Origin: Pseudomonas chlororaphis
GTDB lineage: Bacteria > Pseudomonadota > Gammaproteobacteria > Pseudomonadales > Pseudomonadaceae
Direction of reading: 5' to 3'
NCBI RefSeq assembly: GCF_000783395.1
Contig: NZ_JSFK01000003.1
Coordinates: 310,135 to 374,134, forward strand
DNA: 64,000 nt
Under the pieces are notes generated by a model. That model searched no databases. It was not told the DNA's origin and saw only the letters and a list, made by a program, of their open reading frames with translations. Each line of letters starts with the position of its first letter. Position 1 is the stretch's first letter. A program made the translations under genes and the position numbers. Below are positions 17,072-24,661 of the stretch, piece by piece.

Positions 17072-18106
17072 ATGAATATTCTGATCGTTGGGCCCAGTTG
17101 GGTCGGTGACATGGTGATGGCGCAGACACTGTTTCAGTGTCTCAAGCAGCGCCACCCGCAATGCGAAATCGACGTGCTGGCCCCCGAGTGGAGCCGGCCG
17201 ATCCTTGAGCGCATGCCCGAAGTGCGCAAGGCCTTGAGTTTTCCGCTCGGTCACGGCGCGCTGGAATTGGCAACGCGTCGGCGCATCGGCAAATCCCTGC
17301 GCGGTCAGTACGATCAAGCGATCCTGCTGCCCAACTCGCTGAAATCGGCGCTGGTGCCGTTCTTCGCCGGCATCCCGAAACGCACCGGCTGGCGTGGTGA
17401 ATTCCGCTACGGCTTGCTCAACGACGTGCGCACCCTCGATAAAGAACGCTATCCGCTGATGATCGAGCGCTTCATGGCGTTGGCCTATGAGCCGAACGCC
17501 GAGCTGCCGAAACCCTATCCACGCCCAAGCCTGCAAATCGACCCGGTCACCCGCGAAGCGGCGCTGGCCAAGTTCGGTCTGAGCCTCGACCGTCCGGTGT
17601 TGGCCCTGTGTCCCGGCGCCGAGTTCGGCGAGTCCAAGCGCTGGCCGTCCGAGCACTACGCCAAAGTCGCCGAAGCACGTATCCGCGAAGGCTGGCAGGT
17701 GTGGCTGTTCGGTTCGAAAAACGATCACTCGGTCGGCGAAGACATCCGCGCACGTTTGATTCCGGGCCTGCGTGAAGAATCGGTCAACCTCAGCGGTGAC
17801 ACCTCGCTGGCTGAAGCCATCGATCTGCTGTCCTGCGCCGATGCGGTGGTCTCCAACGACTCCGGCCTGATGCACGTTGCCGCTGCGCTGAACCGCCCAC
17901 TGGTCGCCGTCTACGGCTCGACTTCGCCGGGTTTCACTCCGCCGCTGGCTGAGCACGTTGAAGTCGTCCGTCTGGGTCTCGATTGCAGCCCGTGCTTCGA
18001 CCGTACCTGCCGCTTCGGCCATTACAACTGCCTGCGCCAGCTGATGCCGGACGCGGTCAACGATGCGTTGCAGAAATTGCAGGGCTCTGTGGTCGAGGTT
18101 CATTAA
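17072..18106 (+). CDS. waaF: ADP-heptose:LPS heptosyltransferase II
   Basis: WaaF adds the second L,D-heptose to the inner core of lipopolysaccharide on the cytoplasmic face of the inner membrane. It is a GT9-family protein of 344 residues beginning MNILIVGPSWVGDMVMAQTLF. It has LALCPGAEFGESKRWP in the nucleotide-sugar binding half (about 180) and VVSNDSGLMHVAAAL (about 265), both typical of heptosyltransferases. An upstream in-frame ATG at 17042 is less likely, since the family begins at MNILIV. It heads a tightly packed waaF-waaC-waaG-waaP run, with 1 base between its stop and the next start. Confidence 0.97.
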   Translation: MNILIVGPSWVGDMVMAQTLFQCLKQRHPQCEIDVLAPEWSRPILERMPEVRKALSFPLGHGALELATRRRIGKSLRGQYDQAILLPNSLKSALVPFFAGIPKRTGWRGEFRYGLLNDVRTLDKERYPLMIERFMALAYEPNAELPKPYPRPSLQIDPVTREAALAKFGLSLDRPVLALCPGAEFGESKRWPSEHYAKVAEARIREGWQVWLFGSKNDHSVGEDIRARLIPGLREESVNLSGDTSLAEAIDLLSCADAVVSNDSGLMHVAAALNRPLVAVYGSTSPGFTPPLAEHVEVVRLGLDCSPCFDRTCRFGHYNCLRQLMPDAVNDALQKLQGSVVEVH

Positions 18107-18107
18107 G

Positions 18108-19169
18108 TTGCGGGTACTGCTGATCAAGACTTCATCGCTGGGCGACGTGATTCATGCGTTGCCGGCGCTGACCGACGCCGCCCGGGCCATCCCCGGGATC
18201 AAGTTCGACTGGGTCGTGGAAGAAGGCTTTGCCGAGATCCCCACCTGGCACCCGGCCGTCGACAAAGTGATTCCGGTGGCGATCCGCCGCTGGCGCAAAA
18301 ATATCTGGAAGACCATTACCAGCGGCGAGTGGAAACGCTTCAAGCAAAGCGTGCGCGCCAACAAATACGACTTGGTGATTGATGCCCAAGGCCTGCTGAA
18401 AAGCGCCTGGCTGACCCGTTACGTCAAAGCCCCGGTGGCCGGTCTCGACAAAGGTTCGGCCCGTGAGCCGATGGCTTTGCGTTTCTACGATCGCAAATTG
18501 GCCGTCGCCCGTGGTCAGCACGCCGTCGAGCGCGTGCGTCAGTTGTTCGCCATCGCCCTTGGTTACGACTTGCCCAAAGGCCTCGGCGATTACGGCCTCA
18601 ACGTCGAACGTCTGGTCGAGCTGCCGCGCAAAAACGCCTTCGTGGTGTTCCTGCACGGCACCACCTGGGACACCAAACACTGGCCGGAAGCCTACTGGCG
18701 TGAACTGACCGAACGCGTCGGTTACCTCGGTGTCGGCGTCAAACTGCCGTGGGGCAACCCGCAGGAAAAGGCCCGCGCCGAGCGGATTGCCGCAGGCTTC
18801 AAACACGCTGAAGTGCTGCCGAAACTCAATCTGGCCGGCGTCGGCAAAGTTCTCGCCGGAGCGCAGGCTTGCGTGGCGGTGGACACTGGTCTTGGCCATT
18901 TGGCCGCCGCACTGGACGTGCCGACCATTTCGCTGTTCGGCCCGACCAATCCGGGCCTGACCGGCGCTTACGGCAAATTGCAGATTCACCTGGCCAGCGA
19001 CTTCCCGTGCGCACCGTGCCTGCAAAAGAAATGTACCTATCAACCGACCGCGCAGGATGCCCGTCAGTTTGACCTGAAGCGTGAACAGCCGCTGTGCTTC
19101 ACGCGACTGAACCCAGAGCGTGTCGCCAGCCGACTGAGCACGTTGTTAATGGCTGAGGAGCTGCGCTGA
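18108..19169 (+). CDS. waaC: ADP-heptose:LPS heptosyltransferase I
   Basis: WaaC attaches the first heptose to Kdo in the LPS inner core. The GT9 protein is 353 residues and begins LRVLLIKTSSLGDVIHALPAL, the classic family opening. FLHGTTWDTKHWPEAYW (about 183) and VAVDTGLGHLAAALDVPTISLFG (about 258-280) are visible. The start is TTG at 18108, with GAGG at 18095-18098 inside waaF. No in-frame ATG exists near it that would keep the family N-terminus. Its TGA overlaps the waaG ATG by one base. Confidence 0.97.
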   Translation: MRVLLIKTSSLGDVIHALPALTDAARAIPGIKFDWVVEEGFAEIPTWHPAVDKVIPVAIRRWRKNIWKTITSGEWKRFKQSVRANKYDLVIDAQGLLKSAWLTRYVKAPVAGLDKGSAREPMALRFYDRKLAVARGQHAVERVRQLFAIALGYDLPKGLGDYGLNVERLVELPRKNAFVVFLHGTTWDTKHWPEAYWRELTERVGYLGVGVKLPWGNPQEKARAERIAAGFKHAEVLPKLNLAGVGKVLAGAQACVAVDTGLGHLAAALDVPTISLFGPTNPGLTGAYGKLQIHLASDFPCAPCLQKKCTYQPTAQDARQFDLKREQPLCFTRLNPERVASRLSTLLMAEELR

Positions 19170-20290
19170 TGCAATTGGCATTCGTCCTGTACAAATATTT
19201 CCCGTTCGGCGGCTTGCAGCGCGACTTCATGCGCATCGCCCTCGAATGCCAGAAGCGCGGGCATCAGATTCGCGTCTACACGCTGATCTGGGAAGGCGAC
19301 GTGCCGCCCGGTTTCGAGGTGCTGGTGGCGCCGGTCAAGGCGTTCTTCAATCATCGCCGCAACGAAAAGCTCAGCGCCTGGATGGAAGCGGATCTGGCCA
19401 AGCGCCCGGTTGATCGCCTGATCGGCTTCAACAAGATGCCGGGTCTGGACGTTTACTACGCTGCCGACGGTTGCTTCGAAGACAAGGCGCAGAACCTGCG
19501 CAATTCGCTGTACCGCCGCTGGGGCCGTTATCGCCACTTCGCCGAGTACGAGCGCGCGGTGTTCGCCAAAGACGCAAAGACCGAAGTGCTGATGATTTCC
19601 GAAGTGCAGCAACCGCTGTTCATCAAGCATTACGACACGCCGCTCGAGCGTTTTCACTTGCTGCCGCCGGGCATTGCCCAGGATCGTCGCCGCCCGGTGG
19701 ATGCTGATGAAATCCGCGCCGGTTTCCGCGCTGAATTCAATCTCAAGGAGGACGAGCTGCTGCTGGTGCAGATCGGTTCGGGCTTCAAGACCAAGGGCGT
19801 TGATCGCAGCCTCAAAGCGCTGGCCGCATTGCCTGCCGAGTTGAAGAAACGCACCCGTCTGTTTGTAATCGGCCAGGATGACCCCAAATTATTCCAGATG
19901 CAGAGCGCCACGCTGGGCTTGGGCGATAACGTGACGTTCCTCAAGGGGCGCAGCGATATCCCGCGTTTCCTGCTCGGCGCCGATCTGTTGATCCACCCGG
20001 CGTACAACGAAAACACCGGTACCGTTTTGCTCGAAGCGCTGGTCGCCGGCTTGCCGGTGTTGGTCAGCGCGGTCTGCGGTTACGCCCATTACATCGCCGA
20101 GGCGGACGCCGGGCGAGTGCTGGACGAGCCGTTCGATCAGGCGCAGCTGACGCAATACCTGACCGAAATGTTGAATGACGACGCTGCACGCGCGGCCTGG
20201 AGCCGCAATGGCCTGGCCTTCGCCGAGACGGCCGACCTCTACAGCATGCCGCAGCACGCGGCTGATGTGATTCTGGCGGAGCACGCTTAA
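19169..20290 (+). CDS. waaG: LPS core alpha-1,3-glucosyltransferase I
   Basis: WaaG is a GT4 (GT-B fold) enzyme that adds the first outer-core hexose to HepII (galactosamine in P. aeruginosa, glucose in enterics). At 373 residues it has the family length. It contains the N-terminal FVLYKYFPFGGLQRDFMRIA, the acceptor-domain PGLDVYYAADGCF, and the donor-site motif HPAYNENTGTVLLEALVAGLPV (about 272-293) with its EX7E arrangement. ATG overlaps the waaC stop (TGATG) and its TAA overlaps the waaP start, so translation is coupled. Confidence 0.97.
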   Translation: MQLAFVLYKYFPFGGLQRDFMRIALECQKRGHQIRVYTLIWEGDVPPGFEVLVAPVKAFFNHRRNEKLSAWMEADLAKRPVDRLIGFNKMPGLDVYYAADGCFEDKAQNLRNSLYRRWGRYRHFAEYERAVFAKDAKTEVLMISEVQQPLFIKHYDTPLERFHLLPPGIAQDRRRPVDADEIRAGFRAEFNLKEDELLLVQIGSGFKTKGVDRSLKALAALPAELKKRTRLFVIGQDDPKLFQMQSATLGLGDNVTFLKGRSDIPRFLLGADLLIHPAYNENTGTVLLEALVAGLPVLVSAVCGYAHYIAEADAGRVLDEPFDQAQLTQYLTEMLNDDAARAAWSRNGLAFAETADLYSMPQHAADVILAEHA

Positions 20291-21096
20291 TGAAGTTGAT
20301 GCTGGCTGAACCGTTCAAAAGCCTTTGGGCCGGACGCGACCCGTTCGCCGAAGTCGAAGGCTTGCAGGGCGAGGTATACCGCGAGCTGGAAGCACGCCGG
20401 ACACTGCGCACGGAAGTCGACGGCAACGGATTTTTCGTCAAGATCCACCGTGGCATCGGCTGGGGCGAAATCTTCAAAAACCTGCTGACCGCCAAGCTGC
20501 CGGTACTCGGCGCAGGTCAGGAGTGGAAGGCTATCCAGCGTCTGCAGGAAGTCGGCGTGCCGACCATGACCGCCGTTGCATACGGCGAGAAGGGCAGCAA
20601 CCCCGCAGATCAACACTCGTTCATCGTCACCGAAGAACTGGCGCCGACCATCAGCCTTGAAGACTTCAGCATCGACTGGGTCAAGCAGTCGCCCGAGCCC
20701 AAGCTCAAGCGCGCGCTGATCGCTGAAGTCGCACGCATGACCGGCATGATGCACCGCGCTGGCGTCAACCATCGCGACTGCTACATCTGCCACTTCCTGC
20801 TGCACACCGACAAACCGGTGACGCCGGAAGATTTCAAACTCTCGGTGATCGACCTGCACCGTGCCCAGACCCGCGCAAAGATCACACAGCGCTGGCGCAA
20901 CAAGGATCTGGCGGCGCTGTATTTCTCCGCGCTGGACATCGGCCTGACCCGCCGCGACAAACTGCGTTTCCTCAAGGGCTATTTCCAGCAACCGCTGCGC
21001 CAGATCCTGGCTGAAGAAGCGCCGCTGCTGAGCTGGCTGGAAGGCAAGGCCAACAAACTGTATGCGCGCAAACAGCGTTACGGGGATGCACTCTGA
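20290..21096 (+). CDS. waaP: LPS core heptose(I) kinase
   Basis: WaaP phosphorylates HepI of the inner core. The modification is essential in P. aeruginosa and important for outer-membrane integrity in pseudomonads. The 268-residue protein has a protein-kinase-like fold: Lys51 in FVKIHRG and catalytic Asp163 in NHRDCYICHFLL, followed by the metal-binding VIDLHRAQ. Asp163 coincides with the catalytic position I recall for P. aeruginosa WaaP. The gene overlaps both neighbours by one base (TAATG upstream, TGATG downstream). Confidence 0.97.
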   Translation: MKLMLAEPFKSLWAGRDPFAEVEGLQGEVYRELEARRTLRTEVDGNGFFVKIHRGIGWGEIFKNLLTAKLPVLGAGQEWKAIQRLQEVGVPTMTAVAYGEKGSNPADQHSFIVTEELAPTISLEDFSIDWVKQSPEPKLKRALIAEVARMTGMMHRAGVNHRDCYICHFLLHTDKPVTPEDFKLSVIDLHRAQTRAKITQRWRNKDLAALYFSALDIGLTRRDKLRFLKGYFQQPLRQILAEEAPLLSWLEGKANKLYARKQRYGDAL

Positions 21097-21830
21097 TGGC
21101 GGGTTGGACTCTTGAGCCGCAATACAGCGAACTCGCGGCGGATTTTGGCAGCCTCGAAGCGGTGTTTGCGTTGCAAGGTGAACGCCTGACCCGCGACCCG
21201 CTGTCTGAAGTGATTCGCGTGCAGCGCAATGGCGTCAACTATTACGTCAAACGCTATGTCGGCGCCGGTAAAGGCCTGCGCCGCTACCTCGGCAAGCCGC
21301 GAGTAAAGATGGAATGGCAGAACCTCAAGCGCTTCGCCAAGTGGGGTATTCCCACCGCTGAGGTGGTCGCCTGGGGTCTGGAACGACGTGGCGCGGCGTA
21401 TGATCGTGGCGCCATGATCACTCGCGAATTACCGAACACCGAAGACCTTTCGGCGCTCGCCGAGCGCAAGGATCCGAAACTCAAGGATCGCGCCTGGGTC
21501 GACGCTGTCAGTCGGCAACTGGCCGGCTATACCCGGACGATGCATGATCACCGATTTACCCATAACGATCTGAAATGGCGCAACCTGTTGATCGATGATC
21601 AGGCGCGGATATTTCTGATCGATTGCCCTAACGGCGAGTTCTGGCGCGGCTTCTGGCTCAAGTATCGGATCACCAAGGATCTGGCCTGTCTCGATAAGCT
21701 CGCCAAATACCACCTGTCCAATACCCAACGCCTGCGCTTCTATAAGCAATACCGCCAGTGCGATCGGCTTGATAGCGCCGACAAGAAACGGATTCGGCAC
21801 GTGGTGAGATTTTTCGAGGGACGCGAATGA
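21096..21830 (+). CDS. InaA/WaaP-family LPS core kinase
   Basis: A 244-residue kinase-like protein, probably another core heptose kinase (WapP/PA5008-like by position). The catalytic set looks complete: Lys52 in YYVKRYV, the loop FTHNDLKWRNLL with Asp158 and Asn163, and FLIDCPNG with Asp176 as the metal ligand. There is no signal or membrane segment, so it acts at the inner face of the inner membrane. It is translationally coupled to waaP (one-base overlap) and to the next kinase gene (ATGA overlap). The substrate sugar cannot be read from the sequence. Confidence 0.88.
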   Translation: MAGWTLEPQYSELAADFGSLEAVFALQGERLTRDPLSEVIRVQRNGVNYYVKRYVGAGKGLRRYLGKPRVKMEWQNLKRFAKWGIPTAEVVAWGLERRGAAYDRGAMITRELPNTEDLSALAERKDPKLKDRAWVDAVSRQLAGYTRTMHDHRFTHNDLKWRNLLIDDQARIFLIDCPNGEFWRGFWLKYRITKDLACLDKLAKYHLSNTQRLRFYKQYRQCDRLDSADKKRIRHVVRFFEGRE

Positions 21831-22579
21831 CTGATTTTCTCGCTGCTGAAGACCGCGCGCTGCTTGAGCGCCACGGGCTGGGCACTTTTGATGCGCTATG
21901 GTCGAAACAACTTGAAGCTGTGGACGAACCCAATACTGCCCGTGGCGGTTGGAGCAGCGTCTTCCGTCTGGACCTGGAAGGGCAGGGTTATTACCTCAAG
22001 CGCCAGAGCAACTATCTGACGCGTACCTTGCACGCGCCTTTCGGCGAACCCAGTTTTGCCCGCGAGTTTCGCAATATCAGCCGCTATCGCAAGCTCGGTA
22101 TTCCGGCGCTGCAAGCGGCGTTCTTCGGTGAGCGCAAGGTCGACGGCGAAGTCCGCGCGATCCTGCTGACCCGAGCACTCGATGGCTGGAGTGATCTGGA
22201 GTCGCTGCTGCAGCGCTGGACGCAGCTCAGTACCGCGCAACAGTCGGCCATTCTCAAAGCCTGTGGATTGCTCGCGCGGCATCTGCACGGTGTGCGGCAG
22301 GTGCACGGTTGCTTCTATCCCAAACACATTTTTCTTCGGGCAACCGGTGACGGCTATCAGGCGCAATTGATCGACCTGGAAAAGACCCGGCCGTTGTTGT
22401 TCGGCATGCGTGACCGCATCAAGGATCTGGAACCGCTGCAACGCCGCGCGCCGGAATGGAGCGAGGCGCAACTGCGTGAATTGCTCGCGGCTTATCTCGA
22501 TCAGTCCGCCGATAGCTCGCTGCTCGACAGCTGGCTCGCCCGGCTGACCGCACGCCGCAGTCACAAGGAGACGCGCTGA
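21827..22579 (+). CDS. InaA-family kinase-like protein with altered catalytic loop
   Basis: A 250-residue protein with kinase-like layout: Lys58 in YYLKRQS, then VHGCFYPKHIFLR (about 159-171), then QLIDLEKTR with Asp183. In the loop, the usual HGD...N is HGC...H, so Cys162 occupies the place of the catalytic Asp and His167 that of the Asn. It is therefore either a pseudokinase or uses different chemistry. The change may be normal for this subfamily (PA5007-like by position). It overlaps both neighbours (ATGA upstream, one base downstream), which ties it to core modification. Confidence 0.8.
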   Translation: MTDFLAAEDRALLERHGLGTFDALWSKQLEAVDEPNTARGGWSSVFRLDLEGQGYYLKRQSNYLTRTLHAPFGEPSFAREFRNISRYRKLGIPALQAAFFGERKVDGEVRAILLTRALDGWSDLESLLQRWTQLSTAQQSAILKACGLLARHLHGVRQVHGCFYPKHIFLRATGDGYQAQLIDLEKTRPLLFGMRDRIKDLEPLQRRAPEWSEAQLRELLAAYLDQSADSSLLDSWLARLTARRSHKETR

Positions 22580-24030
22580 TGCAATTGTCCGAGCTGGCTA
22601 GTGTCGGGCGAACCCCGCAACTGCCGCTGACGGTGACCCTGGCCGATGCCGCCGGTAGTGCGGATCTGCAATTGCTGAGTCTGTTGCGGGTATTGCCGGG
22701 GCAGCGTTACGTCGGTGCGGGCGTTTGGCGCGGGCGTCCGGTGTTGGCCAAATTGCTGGTCGGTGGCAAGGCCGCCCGGCATTTTCAACGTGAGCTGGAA
22801 GGCGTGCGCTTGCTGGCCGCGCAAGGCATGACAACACCGCTGCTGCTGGCCGATGGCTTGCAGAATGGCGAAGGTGGCTGGCTGCTGTTCGACTTCCTTG
22901 AGGGGGCCGAAAGCCTTGGCGATGCCTGGGCGAAAGTCGAGTCGCTGCCGGTGCTGGCCGATGAACAGTCGGCGGTGTTGGCCGAGGCGCTGGGTGCCAT
23001 TGGCCAATTGCACGGCAAAGGGCTCTGGCAGGAAGACCTGCATCTGGACAATCTGCTGCGTCACGGCGGCCGGTTGTACTTGATTGACGGTGCCGGCATT
23101 TGCGCAGAAACCGCCGGGCAGCCGTTATCGCGGCAAAAAGTCCTGGAAAATCTCGGGGTGTTCTTCGCCCAGTTACCCAAGACGCTGGAACCGTTCACTG
23201 AAGAACTGCTGGTGTATTACCTGCTGAGCAACAGTGAGCACGCGTTGCCACTGGAAGCCTTGCAGAAGCAGATCGACAAAGTGCGTCGCTGGCGTTTGAA
23301 AGACTTCCTGATCAAGGTCGGTCGCGAGTGCACGCTGTTCAGTGTGCAGCGTGGCGCGTTCGCTCTGCGCGCGATTCGTCGTGAAGAAGAATCAGCCATG
23401 TTGCCGGTTCTGGAGCAGGCCGATGCGTTGCTCGATCAGGGCCATTTGTACAAGACCGGTGGTGCGGCGAGCGTCGGCAAGGTTCAGGCCGGTGCGCGCA
23501 CACTGGTGATCAAGCGCTACAACATCAAGGGCTTTGCCCATTGGCTCAAGCGTTTCTGGCGTCCGAGTCGCGCCTGGCATTCGTGGCGCGAAGGCAATCG
23601 CCTGGCGTTCCTCGGGATCGCCACGCCCAAGCCGTTGGCGGTGCTGGAAAAGCGCTTTTTGTGGCTGCGCAGTCGTGCGTATCTGGTCACCGAATTCCTG
23701 TCGGGGCCGGATATCATCGAGCGCTTTGCCCCCTATGTTGAAAATGGCCAGGCACCGGAAGCGGAGCTGCAGGCGCTGGATCAGTTGTTCGCGCGATTGA
23801 TTGACGAGCGCATCAGCCATGGCGACTTCAAGGGGCACAACCTGTTCTGGCAGCAGGATCGCTGGGCGCTGATCGATCTGGACTCGATGTGCCAGCATGG
23901 ATCTGTCGGCAGTTTCGCGCCGGCCTATGCCCGTGACCGGGCGCGATTCATGCGTAACTGGCCCGAGAGCAGCGCGCTGTATCAGGTCATTGATCAGCGT
24001 TTGCCGAAAGAAATCTCCAGCGCGGCCTGA
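22579..24030 (+). CDS. Tandem kinase-like protein, two complete kinase modules
   Basis: A 483-residue protein with two kinase-like modules in one chain. Module 1 has Lys58 (PVLAKLLVG), Asp153/Asn158 (WQEDLHLDNLL) and Asp170 (YLIDGAG). Module 2 has Lys312 (LVIKRYN), His414-Gly-Asp416 with Asn421 (SHGDFKGHNLF) and Asp433 (ALIDLDSM). Both keep the ATP-binding Lys, the catalytic Asp, the Asn and the metal-binding Asp. The linker includes a helical region of about 190-290. By position it matches PA5006 of P. aeruginosa. It is the last gene of the waaF-waaC-waaG-waaP-kinase chain, and 124 bases follow before the next gene. Confidence 0.85.
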   Translation: MQLSELASVGRTPQLPLTVTLADAAGSADLQLLSLLRVLPGQRYVGAGVWRGRPVLAKLLVGGKAARHFQRELEGVRLLAAQGMTTPLLLADGLQNGEGGWLLFDFLEGAESLGDAWAKVESLPVLADEQSAVLAEALGAIGQLHGKGLWQEDLHLDNLLRHGGRLYLIDGAGICAETAGQPLSRQKVLENLGVFFAQLPKTLEPFTEELLVYYLLSNSEHALPLEALQKQIDKVRRWRLKDFLIKVGRECTLFSVQRGAFALRAIRREEESAMLPVLEQADALLDQGHLYKTGGAASVGKVQAGARTLVIKRYNIKGFAHWLKRFWRPSRAWHSWREGNRLAFLGIATPKPLAVLEKRFLWLRSRAYLVTEFLSGPDIIERFAPYVENGQAPEAELQALDQLFARLIDERISHGDFKGHNLFWQQDRWALIDLDSMCQHGSVGSFAPAYARDRARFMRNWPESSALYQVIDQRLPKEISSAA

Positions 24031-24154
24031 GTCAAACGACTACAGCAGTAGGGGACAGGATTCAGCGACTTGTCCTACAGCTTATCCAGAAGTCGTGAAC
24101 TGTGTCCGGTTCAGCTCCGATGCTAATTTGCCCAACGACTTTGGAGGGCGAATA

Positions 24155-24490
24155 TTGACCATCAAACAGGCTGTGATGCTGGGTGCATTTTCATGGGTTC
24201 TGGCCGGCTGCGGCAGCGCCCTGAGCGTATTGCAAGACGATGCCGACGTCGCTCGGGACATGCGCAAACAAAACACCTACTGCCAATCCATTCCACGGAT
24301 TTACAGCGGGCTGGCCTTCGATTTCTGCGTGTTGAACGCGCCTCCCGATCCCAGCGGATTTCTGGTGCCGTTCGTGCTGCTGGATCTGCCATTGTCCGGT
24401 GTATTCGATACAGTAGCGTTGCCCTATACGGTTTATCGTCAGGTCACTGACGGCAATCTTGGTATTTACTGGCGCAAGGGTGGTTATTGA
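24155..24490 (+). CDS. YceK/YidQ-family lipoprotein (DUF1375)
   Basis: A 111-residue lipoprotein. The signal peptide ends in the lipobox LAGC (SWVLAGCGSAL), so the Cys would be lipidated and the protein held in an envelope membrane. The mature part contains two cysteines (NTYCQSIP and DFCVLNAP) and LLDLPLSGVFDTVALPYTVYRQ, the signature of the YceK/YidQ family found in enterics and pseudomonads. Its function is unknown. The start is TTG 24155, with GGAGGG at 24143-24148. It sits between the kinase chain and wapO with its own spacing on both sides, so it may be a separate unit. Confidence 0.8.
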   Translation: MTIKQAVMLGAFSWVLAGCGSALSVLQDDADVARDMRKQNTYCQSIPRIYSGLAFDFCVLNAPPDPSGFLVPFVLLDLPLSGVFDTVALPYTVYRQVTDGNLGIYWRKGGY

Positions 24491-24563
24491 GTCTTTGGGC
24501 AAGGTTTCTCCAGACCATTCAACCTGGGGCAATCGCACAGGGTAATTCCCCACTCGTTTACGC

Positions 24564-24569
24564 TATAAT
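24564..24569 (+). promoter_or_regulatory. Possible -10 box for wapO
   Basis: A consensus TATAAT lies 93 bases before the wapO GTG in the 171-base gap. No good -35 hexamer is found 16-18 bases upstream (the bases there read about GGTAAT), so the call is weak. Confidence 0.3.
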
Positions 24570-24661
24570 CCCGCCCTTTAGCTGTCACTCGCCCTGCGCG
24601 AGGGCACATCAATTTTCAAGGCGCATCGCGCCTGCACGCAGACTAAAGAGGCTAGACCCCT

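Noticed and set aside
23897..24154. Upstream extension of the YceK-like lipoprotein into the kinase gene
   Set aside because: Only the TTG at 24155 has a proper ribosome site and gives a lipoprotein signal peptide directly at the N-terminus.
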